From: Planctomycetaceae bacterium | GTDB taxonomy: Bacteria; Planctomycetota; Planctomycetia; Planctomycetales; Planctomycetaceae | Direction: 5' to 3' | Length of the DNA: 64,000 nt | Assembly (NCBI GenBank): GCA_021732975.1 | Contig: JAKFWC010000022.1 | Location: 1 to 64,000, forward strand | Part shown: one piece after another, positions 35,942-45,334 of the stretch | Position numbering within the stretch: the first letter of the stretch is position 1 | How the letters are laid out: every line of letters starts with the position of its first letter | The notes under the pieces: generated by a model | Database searches by the model: none | What the model was told of the DNA's origin: nothing | The model's input: the letters and a program-made list of their open reading frames with translations, nothing else | Program-made: the position numbers and the translations under genes

Positions 35942-35968
35942 GGAAGCCCAGGGATTCTGATCCCTGGG
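35942..35968 (+). terminator. AGCCCAGGGA palindrome between two plus-strand genes
   Basis: CCCAGGGAT-TCTG-ATCCCTGGG, a 9-bp perfect stem, followed by TCTCTTCATTT. It separates the secreted protein from the Hsp70-like gene and is the closest relative of the copy inside that gene. Confidence 0.7.
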
Positions 35969-36013
35969 TCTCTTCATTTGATGATCCTCATCCCGCCTCT
36001 GGACTCGCGCCGC

Positions 36014-38827
36014 ATGTCCGTCGATGAAATTCCCAGCCGATATGTCGTCGGTCTGGATCTGGGCACCACCAACTCGGCCCTCGCCTACGTCGACACCACG
36101 GAAACGCCCTGGCAAATTCGCACGTTCGCCGTGCCGCAGGCGGTCGCGGCCGGGCAGATTGAAGCGCGCGAAACCGTCCCATCGTTTCACTATCAACCCG
36201 CGGCTGGGGAAGTCGCGGCAAGATCGCTGCGTCTGCCGTGGCAAAAACACGATCCCGGTTTCGGTGTCGGTCATTTCGCGCGCGATCAGGGAACGCTCGC
36301 GCCTTCGCGATTGATTAATTCGGCCAAGTCGTGGCTGTGTCACCCCGGCGTGGATCGCACTGCGGAATTGCTACCTTGGCAAGGTGCGACAGATGTCGAA
36401 CGACTCTCACCGGTCACCGTCAGTGCGAGACTGTTGCAACACTTTCGCGAAGCCTGGGATCATGCGCATCCGCAATACCCGCTCGCACAGCAGGACTTCG
36501 TCCTCACATTACCCGCGTCCTTCGACGAAGTCGCACGGGAACTCACCGTTCGTGCGGCGCAACTGGCGGGGTTGCCGCGAGTCGTGCTGATCGAAGAACC
36601 GCAGGCCGCGTTCTACGCCTGGATTGCCAAGCATGCCGACGAGTGGGACAAACTCGTCTCGCCCGGCCAAAAGATTCTCGTGTGCGACATCGGCGGCGGA
36701 ACCACCGACTTCACTCTGATCCGCGTCCGCAAAGGCAGCGACGGCGTCGTGCAGTTTCATCGCGTCGCGGTCGGCGATCATCTCATCCTCGGCGGCGACA
36801 ATATCGACCTCGCGCTCGCTCATCATCTCGAACAAAAGCTCAAAGGGGACGGCAAACTCGAACCGCGGCAATGGAGCGTCCTCGTCCGCAGTTGCCGTCA
36901 GGTGAAAGAAGTCCTGCTCGGCGACAACCCGCCGGAACAATACACTCTCGCCTTGCCCGGCAGTGGTTCAAAGCTGATCGGCGGCGGATTGCAAGTCATC
37001 ATCACAAGGCAAGAAGTCGAACAACTGGTTCTCGACGGTTTCTTTCCCAACGTGCCGCTCGATGCGAAACCGCAAGCCGCGCGATCGGGGTTTCAGGAAC
37101 TTGGTTTGCCCTTCGCTCCGGATGCCGCGGCGACGAAATATCTCGCGACGTTCTTGTCGGCTCATCGTCACGCGGGTGATGACGGTACCGAAGACCGTTC
37201 ACACGATCCCGCGCGGCCCGATCTGTTACTCTTCAACGGCGGCGTCTTTGAATCGGTTTCGCTGCGGCAACGGCTCACCGATCAATTGCAGGCGTGGTTC
37301 CGCAAAGATGATCCGCAGTGGACGATTCATGTCCTCGCCAACGAACGGCTGGATCTTGCCGTCGCACGCGGTGCAGCGTACTACGGCATGGTGCGCCGAG
37401 GGCAAGGCGTCCGCATCGCCGCGGGTCTCGCGCGAACGTATTACATTGGCGTGACCGGAAGCCCAGGGACTGCTGTGCCTGGGATGTCCAGCGCGTTGTG
37501 TTTGTGCCCGGCAGGGCTGGAACCGGGACAGGAAGTCGATCTCACTGCACGGCAATTCGAGCTGTTGCTCGCGCAGCCGATTGAATTCCCGCTCTATGTG
37601 TCGAGTCTGCGTCTCACGGACAAACCGGGTGATCTCATCACCGTTGAACCCGAACAACTGAAAGCACTGCCGCCGATTCGCACGGTGTTGAAAACCATCA
37701 AGGGGGCCGCAGATGGACCCGTACGGGTAATTCTGAAAGCGCGGCTCACCGAGATCGGCACACTCGACTTGTGGTGCAGCGAAGTCGGCGGACTGCGACG
37801 GTGGAAACTGCTGTTCGATATCCGCTCGGCAACACAGACGGATGTCGCCGCAGTGGAGTCGACCGCCAATCAACAGGGATTGCTCGACGACGCGGTCCGT
37901 GAAGCCGCTTGCCAACGGATCGCAGCCATCTTTCAACAGCGAGGCAGCGATCCCGCGCCATTGATGAAACAACTTGGTGATGCGATCGGCATGGATCGGC
38001 TCTCATGGCCCGCCACGTTACTGCGGCAGATGTGGGAAACATTGCTCGAATGCGAAGAGGGTCGCCGTTTCAGTCCGCAACATGAAACGCGGTGGCTCAA
38101 TCTGCTCGGCTTCTCGTTGCGGCCCGGTTATGGACTCGCGGTCGATGACTGGCGCGTCGCGGAAACTTGGAAACGTCTCAACGGAAAGCTCGCGCATCCG
38201 ACGGCAGCGTGTCGGACCGAATGGTGGATCCTATGGCGACGCATTGCTGGGGGATTGACCGCGGGGCAGCAGCAATCGCTTGCCGGGCCATTGCTGCCGG
38301 GTATCAAAGAGAATGCCAAGTCAGCAGGCAAGCCACGCGGGGAACAAGCCGGACCGCAGGAGATCGCCGAGCAAATTCGGTTGATCGGCGCGTGTGAATG
38401 GTTGTCGCCGACCTTGAAACAATCCGCGGGGCAACTGTTTCTCGATGTACTGAAGCGCCCCGGTCATGACACGGTTCGCTCGGCGGCGTTGTGGTCGCTC
38501 GGCCGAATCGGAGCACGGCAGCCGAACTACGGCCCGCTCAATACGGTGGTGCCTGTCGATATCGTCGAGGCATGGCTGCGTGGTGTCATGCATGTGGAAG
38601 GAACCGATCCACTCATTCCGCTGACGGCAATGCAGCTCGCGCGTCGTACCGGCGACCGTTATCGCGATATCAACGAGGAATTACGGAACGAAGTCCTCAC
38701 ATGGATGGACCGCATTCATGCGCCGAAGAAACTGCGGCGGCTGGTGCGCGATGTCGAGAAGCTGGAGACCGAAGAGCAGGGGCTGGTCTTCGGGGATGCA
38801 CTGCCCGTCGGGTTGCGGATGGTGTGA
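36014..38827 (+). CDS. Large Hsp70-like protein
   Basis: A 937-residue protein with an N-terminal actin/Hsp70 ATPase domain: phosphate-1 loop VVGLDLGTTNSALAYV, RVVLIEEPQAAFYAW, phosphate-2 loop LVCDIGGGTTDFTLIRV and the adenosine-site block LLLFNGGVFES. It is longer than DnaK, lacks the usual substrate lid and has a ~350-residue C-terminal region (from about 590) of a type found with Hsp70 in planctomycetes and some proteobacteria (DUF3731-like). No DnaJ or GrpE partner lies near. ATG 36014 is chosen because the ATPase fold begins there; an ATG at 35981 is possible. A palindrome of the AGCCCAGGGA family lies in frame at 37454-37483 and adds GSPGTAVPGM near residue 483. Confidence 0.88.
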   Translation: MSVDEIPSRYVVGLDLGTTNSALAYVDTTETPWQIRTFAVPQAVAAGQIEARETVPSFHYQPAAGEVAARSLRLPWQKHDPGFGVGHFARDQGTLAPSRLINSAKSWLCHPGVDRTAELLPWQGATDVERLSPVTVSARLLQHFREAWDHAHPQYPLAQQDFVLTLPASFDEVARELTVRAAQLAGLPRVVLIEEPQAAFYAWIAKHADEWDKLVSPGQKILVCDIGGGTTDFTLIRVRKGSDGVVQFHRVAVGDHLILGGDNIDLALAHHLEQKLKGDGKLEPRQWSVLVRSCRQVKEVLLGDNPPEQYTLALPGSGSKLIGGGLQVIITRQEVEQLVLDGFFPNVPLDAKPQAARSGFQELGLPFAPDAAATKYLATFLSAHRHAGDDGTEDRSHDPARPDLLLFNGGVFESVSLRQRLTDQLQAWFRKDDPQWTIHVLANERLDLAVARGAAYYGMVRRGQGVRIAAGLARTYYIGVTGSPGTAVPGMSSALCLCPAGLEPGQEVDLTARQFELLLAQPIEFPLYVSSLRLTDKPGDLITVEPEQLKALPPIRTVLKTIKGAADGPVRVILKARLTEIGTLDLWCSEVGGLRRWKLLFDIRSATQTDVAAVESTANQQGLLDDAVREAACQRIAAIFQQRGSDPAPLMKQLGDAIGMDRLSWPATLLRQMWETLLECEEGRRFSPQHETRWLNLLGFSLRPGYGLAVDDWRVAETWKRLNGKLAHPTAACRTEWWILWRRIAGGLTAGQQQSLAGPLLPGIKENAKSAGKPRGEQAGPQEIAEQIRLIGACEWLSPTLKQSAGQLFLDVLKRPGHDTVRSAALWSLGRIGARQPNYGPLNTVVPVDIVEAWLRGVMHVEGTDPLIPLTAMQLARRTGDRYRDINEELRNEVLTWMDRIHAPKKLRRLVRDVEKLETEEQGLVFGDALPVGLRMV
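37454..37483 (+). repeat. REP-like palindrome inside the Hsp70-like coding sequence
   Basis: ACCGGAAGCCCAGGGACTG is shared almost letter for letter with the intergenic copies near 32302 and 35941. The stem CCCAGGGAC-TGCT-GTGCCTGGG has one mismatch. It reads in frame as T-G-S-P-G-T-A-V-P-G, between IGV and MSSALCLCPAG. Confidence 0.8.
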
Positions 38828-38839
38828 TGCCGACTAGAA

Positions 38840-38940
38840 ATGGAGGATGATGAATGGGTCATTCAGAATGACAAATGAGAGAATATCCCTTCTGATTCAT
38901 TCTTCATTTTGAATTCTCTATTTTTCATTCTCCAATCTCA
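38840..38940. repeat. AT-rich imperfect inverted repeat
   Basis: GGAGGATGATGAATG..CATTCAGAATGAC..GAGAATAT and TTCATTCTTCATTTTGAATTCTC..TTTTTCATTCTCC are roughly complementary. The base make-up is far more A/T-rich than the surroundings. It lies between the Hsp70-like stop codon and the rplU terminator. Confidence 0.6.
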
Positions 38941-38951
38941 TCGTGTAGAAA

Positions 38952-38990
38952 CGAAAAGACCCAAGGTTAAGAAAACCCTGGGTCTTTTCG
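38952..38990 (-). terminator. rplU terminator hairpin
   Basis: A 17-bp stem with one mismatch (CGAAAAGACCCAAGGTT / AACCCTGGGTCTTTTCG) about 20 bp past the rplU stop codon, T-rich on the minus strand after the stem. Confidence 0.85.
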
Positions 38991-39011
38991 TTTGATCTGA
39001 CGAAGCTCGAA

Positions 39012-39365
39012 TTACTTCGCAGCCGGGGTTTCGACAACTTGCAAGTTCGGCACGTTGATGCCGGTGATCTTCACCTGCGTGTGTTTCTGGCGGTGACCGG
39101 TGTGGCGGCGCGACGCGTGGCGGCGACGCAGCTTCTGGATTTCGAGCTTCGGGCCTTTGAAGTCGGCGTTGGTGACTTCCGCCGTGATCGTCGCCCCTTC
39201 AATGACCGGCTTACCGATCAGGCTGGTTCCGCCGCCGTTGGCGAGCAGCACCTTGTCGAAGGTGATCGTCTGGTTTTCCGGAAGTTCCGCGCGGTAATCG
39301 ACCACGAGGACATCGCCGGGTTGAACGCGATACTGACGGCTGCCGTCTTCAAACACTGCGAACAT
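39012..39365 (-). CDS. rplU: 50S ribosomal protein L21
   Basis: A 117-residue ribosomal protein of the large subunit. It opens MFAVFEDGSRQYRVQPGD, the L21 start, and has the basic loop LRRRHASRRHTGHRQKHTQVKITGI that binds 23S rRNA. ATG 39365 gives the usual start; a second ATG two codons upstream (39371) is as well placed behind AGAGG. It follows the RNase E/G gene by 110 bp on the same strand, a pairing common in bacteria (rne/rng-rplU). rpmA would normally come next, but it is absent here. The strong hairpin after the stop codon ends the unit. Confidence 0.96.
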   Translation of the reverse strand: MFAVFEDGSRQYRVQPGDVLVVDYRAELPENQTITFDKVLLANGGGTSLIGKPVIEGATITAEVTNADFKGPKLEIQKLRRRHASRRHTGHRQKHTQVKITGINVPNLQVVETPAAK

Positions 39366-39480
39366 GGACATCGACCTCTAACAACACGCCACGCGACCCA
39401 TTCGCCCGGCGAACTTTGGAAATCAAAGACCGCCACGGCGTCAAGAGGCTCGCCGTGGAAGAGCCACACACTCTAACCGA

Positions 39481-41094
39481 TTATCGACGCGATTTCGAGT
39501 CATCATGGGCAACAACCCGCACTTCGCTCCCCAACTCATTGGTACAATAGAACTTAAGATGCTCCGGCATAACGTTAACCAAGGCATTGATATTGATCGC
39601 GACCTCATAGGTTTCTTCCATCTGCGTGATGTCGCGGCGCTTGCGATTGTTGAGGAACGCCGCTACTCGCTCATGAACTTCGACGGTGACCTTGGTCACT
39701 TCCGAATGATTCGCGTGCGTCATCAATAACCGCATGACTTCGATCGCCATGCTTTCGGCGGTCTTCACCTGGGCGGTACCGGCACAACATGGACAGTCTT
39801 CGTAGACGCTTCGTCGCAGCGAGGGACGGATGCGCTGTCGCGTCATTTCGATGAGACCGAACGGGCTGATCCGCAGAATCTTGGTCCGCGCGCGATCGCG
39901 TCGTACGGCATTGTGCAGGGCGCGTTCCACCCCACGGCGATGACGCTCCTCGCGCATGTCAATAAAGTCGCAGACGATCACGCCCCCCATATCACGGAGG
40001 CGCAGTTGCCGGCTGATTTCTTCGGCGGCCTTGAGATTCACCTGGTAGGCGTTCTCCTCGGCGTTGTCGTCGGCGCGGTAGTTGCCGCTGTTCACGTCGA
40101 TGGCAACCAGCGCTTCAGTTTGATCGATGATAATCGAGCCACCCGTCGGCAACGCCACGCGGCGGCAATGGATCTTGCCGATTTCCCGCTCGACGTTGTA
40201 CATGTTGAAGAGCGGGTCTTTGCCATCGTACAGCTCGATGCGATCTTCGTGGCTGGGAAGGACGATCTTCATGAACTCCCGGGCGCGCTCGTAGGCCCGC
40301 GGCTCGTCGATGACGATCCGATCGACTTCGCCGTTGTAGATGTCCCGGATCGTCCGGATGATCATGTCGCTTTCTTCGTAGATGTCGACCGGCGCGGGAT
40401 GCTTTTTCACCCGGCGGACGATCACCTGCCATAGTCGCAACAGATAGTTCATGTCGCGCTGCAGATCAGCCTGCGAGCGATCGATCCCCGCGGTCCGGAT
40501 GATGAACCCGAGGCCCTCCGGCGGGTCGAGATCCAGCAGTGCCCGACGCAGCGTCTTCCGTGTGGATTCATCGGTAATTTTGCGACTGACCCCCACCCGT
40601 TTGAGCGCGGGCATCAACACGAGATAACGCCCCGGAATGCTGATGTACGTGGAAAGTGTCGGGCCTTTCGCGCCGATGCCTTCCTTGATCACCTGCACCA
40701 GAACTTCGCTGCCGCGACGGAAAATTTCCTGAATGGGCGGCTTGCTGCGAGCGTTCCGTTCGTTGTGACGGCGGGGCTTGCCGCGCGAGGGTGGCCCGGC
40801 GTCGTCCTCATCTTCGTCATCATCGCCACCGTCATCCGGGCCGTCGACGAGATGCTTGTAATATTCGTACTCGACATCGCTGACGTGGAGGAAACCGTTG
40901 CGACCGACGCCGAAGTCGACAAACGCCGCCTGGATGCTGGGCTCCAGGTTAACGATCCGGCCTTTGTAGATGTTTCCGACGTAGTTTTCGAGGCTGTTCC
41001 GTTCGACATACAGCTCTTCCAGAATGCCATCCTCAACGATGGCGATCCGGCTCTCCTCCGGCTGGAGGACATTCATCAACATTTCTTTTTTCAT
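39481..41094 (-). CDS. Ribonuclease E/G family endoribonuclease
   Basis: A 537-residue endonuclease of the RNase E/G family, cutting single-stranded A/U-rich RNA in mRNA decay and rRNA maturation. The S1 domain (about 35-170) is split by an acidic insert (DGPDDGGDDDEDEDDAG) and a basic stretch. Catalytic acids are in LVAIDVNSG and VIVCDFIDM, and the Zn-link is DCPCCAG. The size and the lack of a long C-terminal scaffold match RNase G or short RNase E. AAAGG precedes ATG 41094. It is the first gene of a unit with rplU and has a 780-bp non-coding region upstream, room for a long leader as in the E. coli rne autoregulation (inference). Confidence 0.93.
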   Translation of the reverse strand: MKKEMLMNVLQPEESRIAIVEDGILEELYVERNSLENYVGNIYKGRIVNLEPSIQAAFVDFGVGRNGFLHVSDVEYEYYKHLVDGPDDGGDDDEDEDDAGPPSRGKPRRHNERNARSKPPIQEIFRRGSEVLVQVIKEGIGAKGPTLSTYISIPGRYLVLMPALKRVGVSRKITDESTRKTLRRALLDLDPPEGLGFIIRTAGIDRSQADLQRDMNYLLRLWQVIVRRVKKHPAPVDIYEESDMIIRTIRDIYNGEVDRIVIDEPRAYERAREFMKIVLPSHEDRIELYDGKDPLFNMYNVEREIGKIHCRRVALPTGGSIIIDQTEALVAIDVNSGNYRADDNAEENAYQVNLKAAEEISRQLRLRDMGGVIVCDFIDMREERHRRGVERALHNAVRRDRARTKILRISPFGLIEMTRQRIRPSLRRSVYEDCPCCAGTAQVKTAESMAIEVMRLLMTHANHSEVTKVTVEVHERVAAFLNNRKRRDITQMEETYEVAININALVNVMPEHLKFYCTNELGSEVRVVAHDDSKSRR

Positions 41095-41874
41095 CGCGCG
41101 CCTTTCGGGCGGCGAGGCATGCGGAACGATGGGACGAAGACGCTGTTGCGCACCCGTCGCGGGATGTCCGGTGCGTCATGCTCCCAGCCGGGTATTCGGT
41201 CAGATCACGTTCGCATTGTGGCGAGCGTGATCGTTCGTGGCCCGGCGGCGCTGCACGGAATCGGCGTTCATGAGGAACGGGATTGCCGGCGAATAAAGCC
41301 GAGGACCAACCGACCGCGAGGGTTTGCGACCGAGACCGCGCGAGCGACATCATCGGCACAAAGGGAATCGCGGAAACCAGGCAGGGATCCGAAGGACGCA
41401 GCGGGCGATTCGCAGTGGGAGCCGAACTTCCGACGGTGGCCTCAGTCGATTCCACGGCAGCGACGTTGCCATCGCACTTCGGTGGAGTCATCCCGGCGCT
41501 CGAGACAGCCGGGAACCTTCGACGAGGCAGGAAGACCGGCGCGGAGGACGACAGTGCCGGAGAACCGAGGCACAGGGCCTCCCGGTTCATCGACACCGCT
41601 GGGGTAGGCAACCGTTCGGGTCGCCCCCCTGTCTCCGCCTTCTCGTTTCCACGCACTCTGCCGCTACCTGAACTCTAAAAGGAATCGTTTTCCCACACAG
41701 ACAGTTCGGTGACGCACGGTCACCTCTGTTTCGTTCACGGTCAGATGAGGAAGCCCCGTTCGGTGCCTCTGTCGATTCATCCCACCGATATCTCCCCGAA
41801 TGAATGTTCCGCGGTGAAGGCACTTCGGCCTTCGTTTTTCCGCAGAGTCCGGCGAACCGTGGGCGATCCGTCGG
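41095..41874. other. 780-bp gap upstream of the RNase E/G gene
   Basis: The longest gap without a gene in the window, between the RNase gene start (41094) and the ptsI stop codon (41875). Open frames are present on both strands but are Arg/Pro/Ser-rich and look like nothing known. No tRNA, CRISPR or strong terminator was seen. It may be a long 5' leader of the RNase gene or hold a small RNA. Confidence 0.45.
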
Positions 41875-43623
41875 CTATTCCATCGATTCCGGGCAAATCT
41901 TCTTCAATTCTCCTCGCAGATAACTTTCCACGTCGCGAGCCACTTCCATGCTTTCCGAGCGCGAGGCAATCCGCTCCGCTTTGGTCTGCGTCAAGTTCCG
42001 GATCACTTCCTTCAACTCGGGAATGGCATGCGGCGTCACGCTGAGCTGGCGCAATCCCATGCCGACGAGCAACGGCACGAACATGGGATCCGAACTCATC
42101 TGCCCACACACGGAGACCGGGATATGGTACTTCGCGGCCGCCGTGATGACGTTCCGAATCAATCGCAGGATCGAAGGGTCGCCGGCGCGATACAGGTTCG
42201 CTACCGCCGGATCACTTCGGTCCACTGCTAAAGTGTACTGAATTAAGTCGTTCGTCCCAATGGAGAAAAAATCGACCTCGCGGGCAAACTCTTCCGCCAG
42301 CACGGCCGCTGCGGGGACTTCGACCATCATCCCGACCGGGACATCGCGATTGAACGGAACCCCTTGCTCATCAAGGTCTTCCATCACATCACCGAGAATC
42401 ATCCGCGCCTGACGGAACTCCAGCAGAGTGGTGACCAACGGGAACATGATCCGCAAATCACCGTGGACCGCGGCTCGTAAAATCGCCCGGAGCTGGGTTT
42501 TGAACAGTTCCAGATGCGTCAGACTGAGCCGAATGCTGCGGACGCTGAGGGCCGGATTGATGCCATCGGCGTACTCCGCCTGGAGTTGCCCGGGCATCTT
42601 ATCGGCACCGAGATCAAGCGTCCGGATCACCACCGGTTGCGTCGGAAAGGCCTTGAGCACTTCGCGGTAAGCGCGGTAATGATCTTCTTCCGTCGGTTCC
42701 CGTTGCGATTGCAGGTAGAGGAACTCGGTGCGGTAGAGTCCGATGCCTTCGGCGCCGCGGTGCTTGGCCGATTCGGCTTCTTCGGGAAACTCGATGTTCC
42801 CCATGAGCGTGATGCGCAGACCATCGCGGGTTTCGGAAGCCAATAACCGCAGCGATTCCAACCGTTTATTGGTGCTGCGGTAGCGCTCTTCGGAATCATG
42901 GTATTTAGCAAGCGTTTCATCATCGGGGTCGATGATGACCGTGCCGTGGCTGCCATCAATGATGAGCGTTTCGCCGCCGGAAAGGTCGGAGAGAAAGTTG
43001 CCGATCCCGACGACCGCGGGGAGTTCCAGGGCCCCGGCGAGAATCGCGGTATGGCTGGTATGGCCGCCGACTTCCGTCGCAAAACCGAGGACAAACTGCT
43101 TATCGAGCGACGCCGTTTCGCTCGGTGTCAGATTGTGTGCCAGCAAGACGACGGGTTCGGTGAGGTGCGCGAGTTCTTCGCGCTTCTCTCCCAGCAATTG
43201 CTTGAGCAGGCGTTTTTCGAGATCGTAGAAATCGGCTGCCCGTTCCGCAAAATAGTGATTGCCGAGATTTTGAAACCGCTTGGCATACTGTCGCAAAACC
43301 CGACTGACGGCGAACTCCGGTGAAAAGGACTTTTCGCGGATCAGAGTTTCAATTTCGGTGAGAATCTTCGGGTCGCGGACCATCATCAGGTGCGCGGTGA
43401 AGATCATGGCATGTTCGGAGCCGAGCCGCTCCTTCGCCAAAGTCTCGTTGAGCTCGATTTCCTGGCACGTCGATTCCACCGCGGTGCGGAACCGGGCGAT
43501 TTCCGTGTCGACGGCATCGATCGAGACAAAGCGCTGCGGAATCCGAAACGATTCCGCCCCCATCACCAGTGCCGGGCCAATGGCCACTCCAGGAGAAACG
43601 GGGATCCCGCGCTTGATCAGCAT
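41875..43623 (-). CDS. ptsI: PTS enzyme I
   Basis: A 582-residue phosphoenolpyruvate-protein phosphotransferase that passes phosphate from PEP to HPr. The phosphorylated His191 is in [11 protein letters not shown]. The PEP-binding barrel has [53 protein letters not shown] and the catalytic Cys in [12 protein letters not shown]. There is no N-terminal GAF domain, so it is classical EI rather than PtsP. AAGGTG precedes ATG 43623. It ends the hpf-ptsN-HPr-ptsI unit. No EIIB or EIIC is present, so phosphate flow probably has a regulatory end point. Confidence 0.96.
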   Translation of the reverse strand: MLIKRGIPVSPGVAIGPALVMGAESFRIPQRFVSIDAVDTEIARFRTAVESTCQEIELNETLAKERLGSEHAMIFTAHLMMVRDPKILTEIETLIREKSFSPEFAVSRVLRQYAKRFQNLGNHYFAERAADFYDLEKRLLKQLLGEKREELAHLTEPVVLLAHNLTPSETASLDKQFVLGFATEVGGHTSHTAILAGALELPAVVGIGNFLSDLSGGETLIIDGSHGTVIIDPDDETLAKYHDSEERYRSTNKRLESLRLLASETRDGLRITLMGNIEFPEEAESAKHRGAEGIGLYRTEFLYLQSQREPTEEDHYRAYREVLKAFPTQPVVIRTLDLGADKMPGQLQAEYADGINPALSVRSIRLSLTHLELFKTQLRAILRAAVHGDLRIMFPLVTTLLEFRQARMILGDVMEDLDEQGVPFNRDVPVGMMVEVPAAAVLAEEFAREVDFFSIGTNDLIQYTLAVDRSDPAVANLYRAGDPSILRLIRNVITAAAKYHIPVSVCGQMSSDPMFVPLLVGMGLRQLSVTPHAIPELKEVIRNLTQTKAERIASRSESMEVARDVESYLRGELKKICPESME

Positions 43624-43704
43624 CGGTTGTCGTCACCTTGCTCGTTCGTGGTCCATCCGTGTGGGCGGGAAGGCTGCGCACCCAGGCGCGGCAGAAACGG
43701 GAAG

Positions 43705-44007
43705 TTACGGAACGACGGCGGGAGACGGCGTCATAAAATCGGATTCAAACAGGGCCGAAAGATGTTCCATCGCTTCGGCGGCATCCGGACCATCCACTTC
43801 GAGTTCCAACTCGGATTGCGGTCCCGCGGCGAGGGACATCAAATCGAGAATGCTTTTGGCATCCACCGGCGAGTTCGTGTCCTTCATCAACCGTACGCGG
43901 CTTTGAAACTTCATGGCCAGTTGGGCCACAGCCGTACAAGGCCGGATGTGGAGGCCCTGCTCGGCCTTCACCGTCACTTTTCGTCGGTAGACTTGTGAGT
44001 CCGACAT
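43705..44007 (-). CDS. HPr family phosphocarrier
   Basis: A 100-residue phosphocarrier. The active His20 is in AEQGLHIRPCTAVAQLA, and the regulatory Ser position is also kept (Ser52, VDAKSILDLMSLAAG), so it could in principle be a target of HPr kinase. It is slightly longer than usual with a Pro-rich tail. It lies 72 bp after ptsN and 81 bp ahead of ptsI. Whether it is called HPr or NPr is a matter of context; linkage to ptsN favours the regulatory branch. Confidence 0.94.
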   Translation of the reverse strand: MSDSQVYRRKVTVKAEQGLHIRPCTAVAQLAMKFQSRVRLMKDTNSPVDAKSILDLMSLAAGPQSELELEVDGPDAAEAMEHLSALFESDFMTPSPAVVP

Positions 44008-44079
44008 CGTCGTTGGTCCAACACGCAGCCGTGCCGTGCGCTTCGCGGGCGGGCTGTCCTTGATGGAGCAGCCTTCACG

Positions 44080-44550
44080 TTAGATTTCGTTGTTATCCGC
44101 TTCTTTCAACAGATCGAGAACGGCATCTTTCGTCTTGGATTGCCGCAGGAACTTGCAGAAGTTCTGGTTACGGAGGTGTCGCGAGATGCTTTCGAGCGCC
44201 CGCAGGTGATCGCCCGGTTTATCGGGAGGGGAGACCAGCAGGAACAAAATGTGAACCGGTTCGCCATCGAGGCTGGCAAAGTCAACGCCATCACTGGCCA
44301 AGGCGACGGTCGCAATCAACTTGGTGACGGAGGGATGCTTGGTATGCGGAACGGCGACACCATTGCCGATGCCGGTCGATCCGAGTTCTTCACGCTTGAG
44401 GATCGCCGCCACGATCCCTTCTTCATCGGCGGCCTGAATGCCGCCGGCATCCTTCAGACTCGCCACCATCGACCGGATTGCGGATTCTTTTGCATTCGCC
44501 GCGAGTTCGGGGAGAATCGCGTCCGCGACGACAAAGTCGCACAGTTTCAT
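44080..44550 (-). CDS. ptsN: PTS IIA-Ntr-like protein
   Basis: A 156-residue EIIA of the fructose/nitrogen family. The phosphorylated His69 is in [16 protein letters not shown]. There is no attached IIB or IIC, as in regulatory PtsN, which controls K+ uptake, stress and nitrogen responses. ATG 44550 is chosen because AAGGAC precedes it by 7 bases and the family begins [10 protein letters not shown]; a longer frame to 44619 adds basic residues only. The gene order hpf-ptsN is the same as downstream of rpoN in proteobacteria, but rpoN is not in the window. Confidence 0.92.
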   Translation of the reverse strand: MKLCDFVVADAILPELAANAKESAIRSMVASLKDAGGIQAADEEGIVAAILKREELGSTGIGNGVAVPHTKHPSVTKLIATVALASDGVDFASLDGEPVHILFLLVSPPDKPGDHLRALESISRHLRNQNFCKFLRQSKTKDAVLDLLKEADNNEI

Positions 44551-44673
44551 TCCAAGTCCTTCATTTGAAGGGCGCTCGACAGAACGCCGTTTTTTCGCCA
44601 ATGCAGAGCGAGTTGCCACCCCCGGCCCGACAACGAGCGCGGATGTCGTTGCCGGAGGCCAGCGAATACTGAT

Positions 44674-45021
44674 TTACTGCGGTTCCGTAGTCACTTCCTG
44701 TTCGGGAACGTCGCCAATGGCCGGCGTCCGCCGGTGATCCTGAATCTTTTCCTTGTACTTCTTGATCTGCTGTTCCATTTTGTGCAGCGCACCGTCGAAC
44801 GCCGCGGCGGCTTCGGGGGCGGTATCGCTCGCCACAAAATTGTGCTTGTGCTCAGCATCGACCAGAATTTCGGATTTCACGTTGCCACCATCGAAGTCAA
44901 AGGTGACTGTGATCGCCGTGACCCGGTCGAAGTACGTCAATAACTTCTCGGCCTTACTCGTAACGTAGGCCTGAGTATCGTGATGCAAACTGCCATGCCG
45001 GCAGGCGATCGCCACTTGCAC
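44674..45021 (-). CDS. hpf: Ribosome hibernation-promoting factor (short HPF/RaiA type)
   Basis: A 115-residue protein of the HPF/RaiA family, which binds the 30S mRNA channel and helps stall or pair ribosomes in stationary phase. The family pattern is clear: VTSKAEKLLTYFDRVTAITVTF, then VKSEILVDAEHKHNFVASD and the closing helix AFDGALHKMEQQIKKYKEK. It lacks the C-terminal dimerisation domain of long HPF. GTG 45021 follows AGGAG. It is the first gene of the PTS unit, linking carbon or nitrogen state with ribosome hibernation. Confidence 0.93.
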   Translation of the reverse strand: MQVAIACRHGSLHHDTQAYVTSKAEKLLTYFDRVTAITVTFDFDGGNVKSEILVDAEHKHNFVASDTAPEAAAAFDGALHKMEQQIKKYKEKIQDHRRTPAIGDVPEQEVTTEPQ

Positions 45022-45334
45022 GAGGGTGCGCTCCTGAAAGTTTCCAATCTCGTCGGGAATTCACCCTCTTCGGCGAGGGCTCCCGTGGTACGGCATTCCT
45101 GCCACCCAATTCCTGCGATTGTAGCCCCCACACCCCGACCGTCAATTCACACGGCGTGTTGTGAGGCAGATCAATCGGGGATCCGATGGACATCGGTCGT
45201 CACCCATCCGGGTCACGGATCTACTTTAACAGGTTCCGACCGTGGCCGATATCCCTCGGAGAGAACCGGAGGGAACTCGGGGATGAAGCGCTGCTCCCCA
45301 TCCGGCAAGAGCGGCGAGATCGGCACGGCTGGCA
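45022..45334. other. Gap upstream of hpf
   Basis: 313 bp between hpf and the downstream end of a lipoprotein gene. No gene or strong hairpin was found; it must hold the promoter for the hpf-ptsI unit. Confidence 0.4.

Noticed and set aside
41033..41823. Open frames upstream of the RNase E/G gene on both strands
   Set aside because: They are rich in Arg/Ser/Pro, have no family likeness and overlap each other; kept as a non-coding gap.
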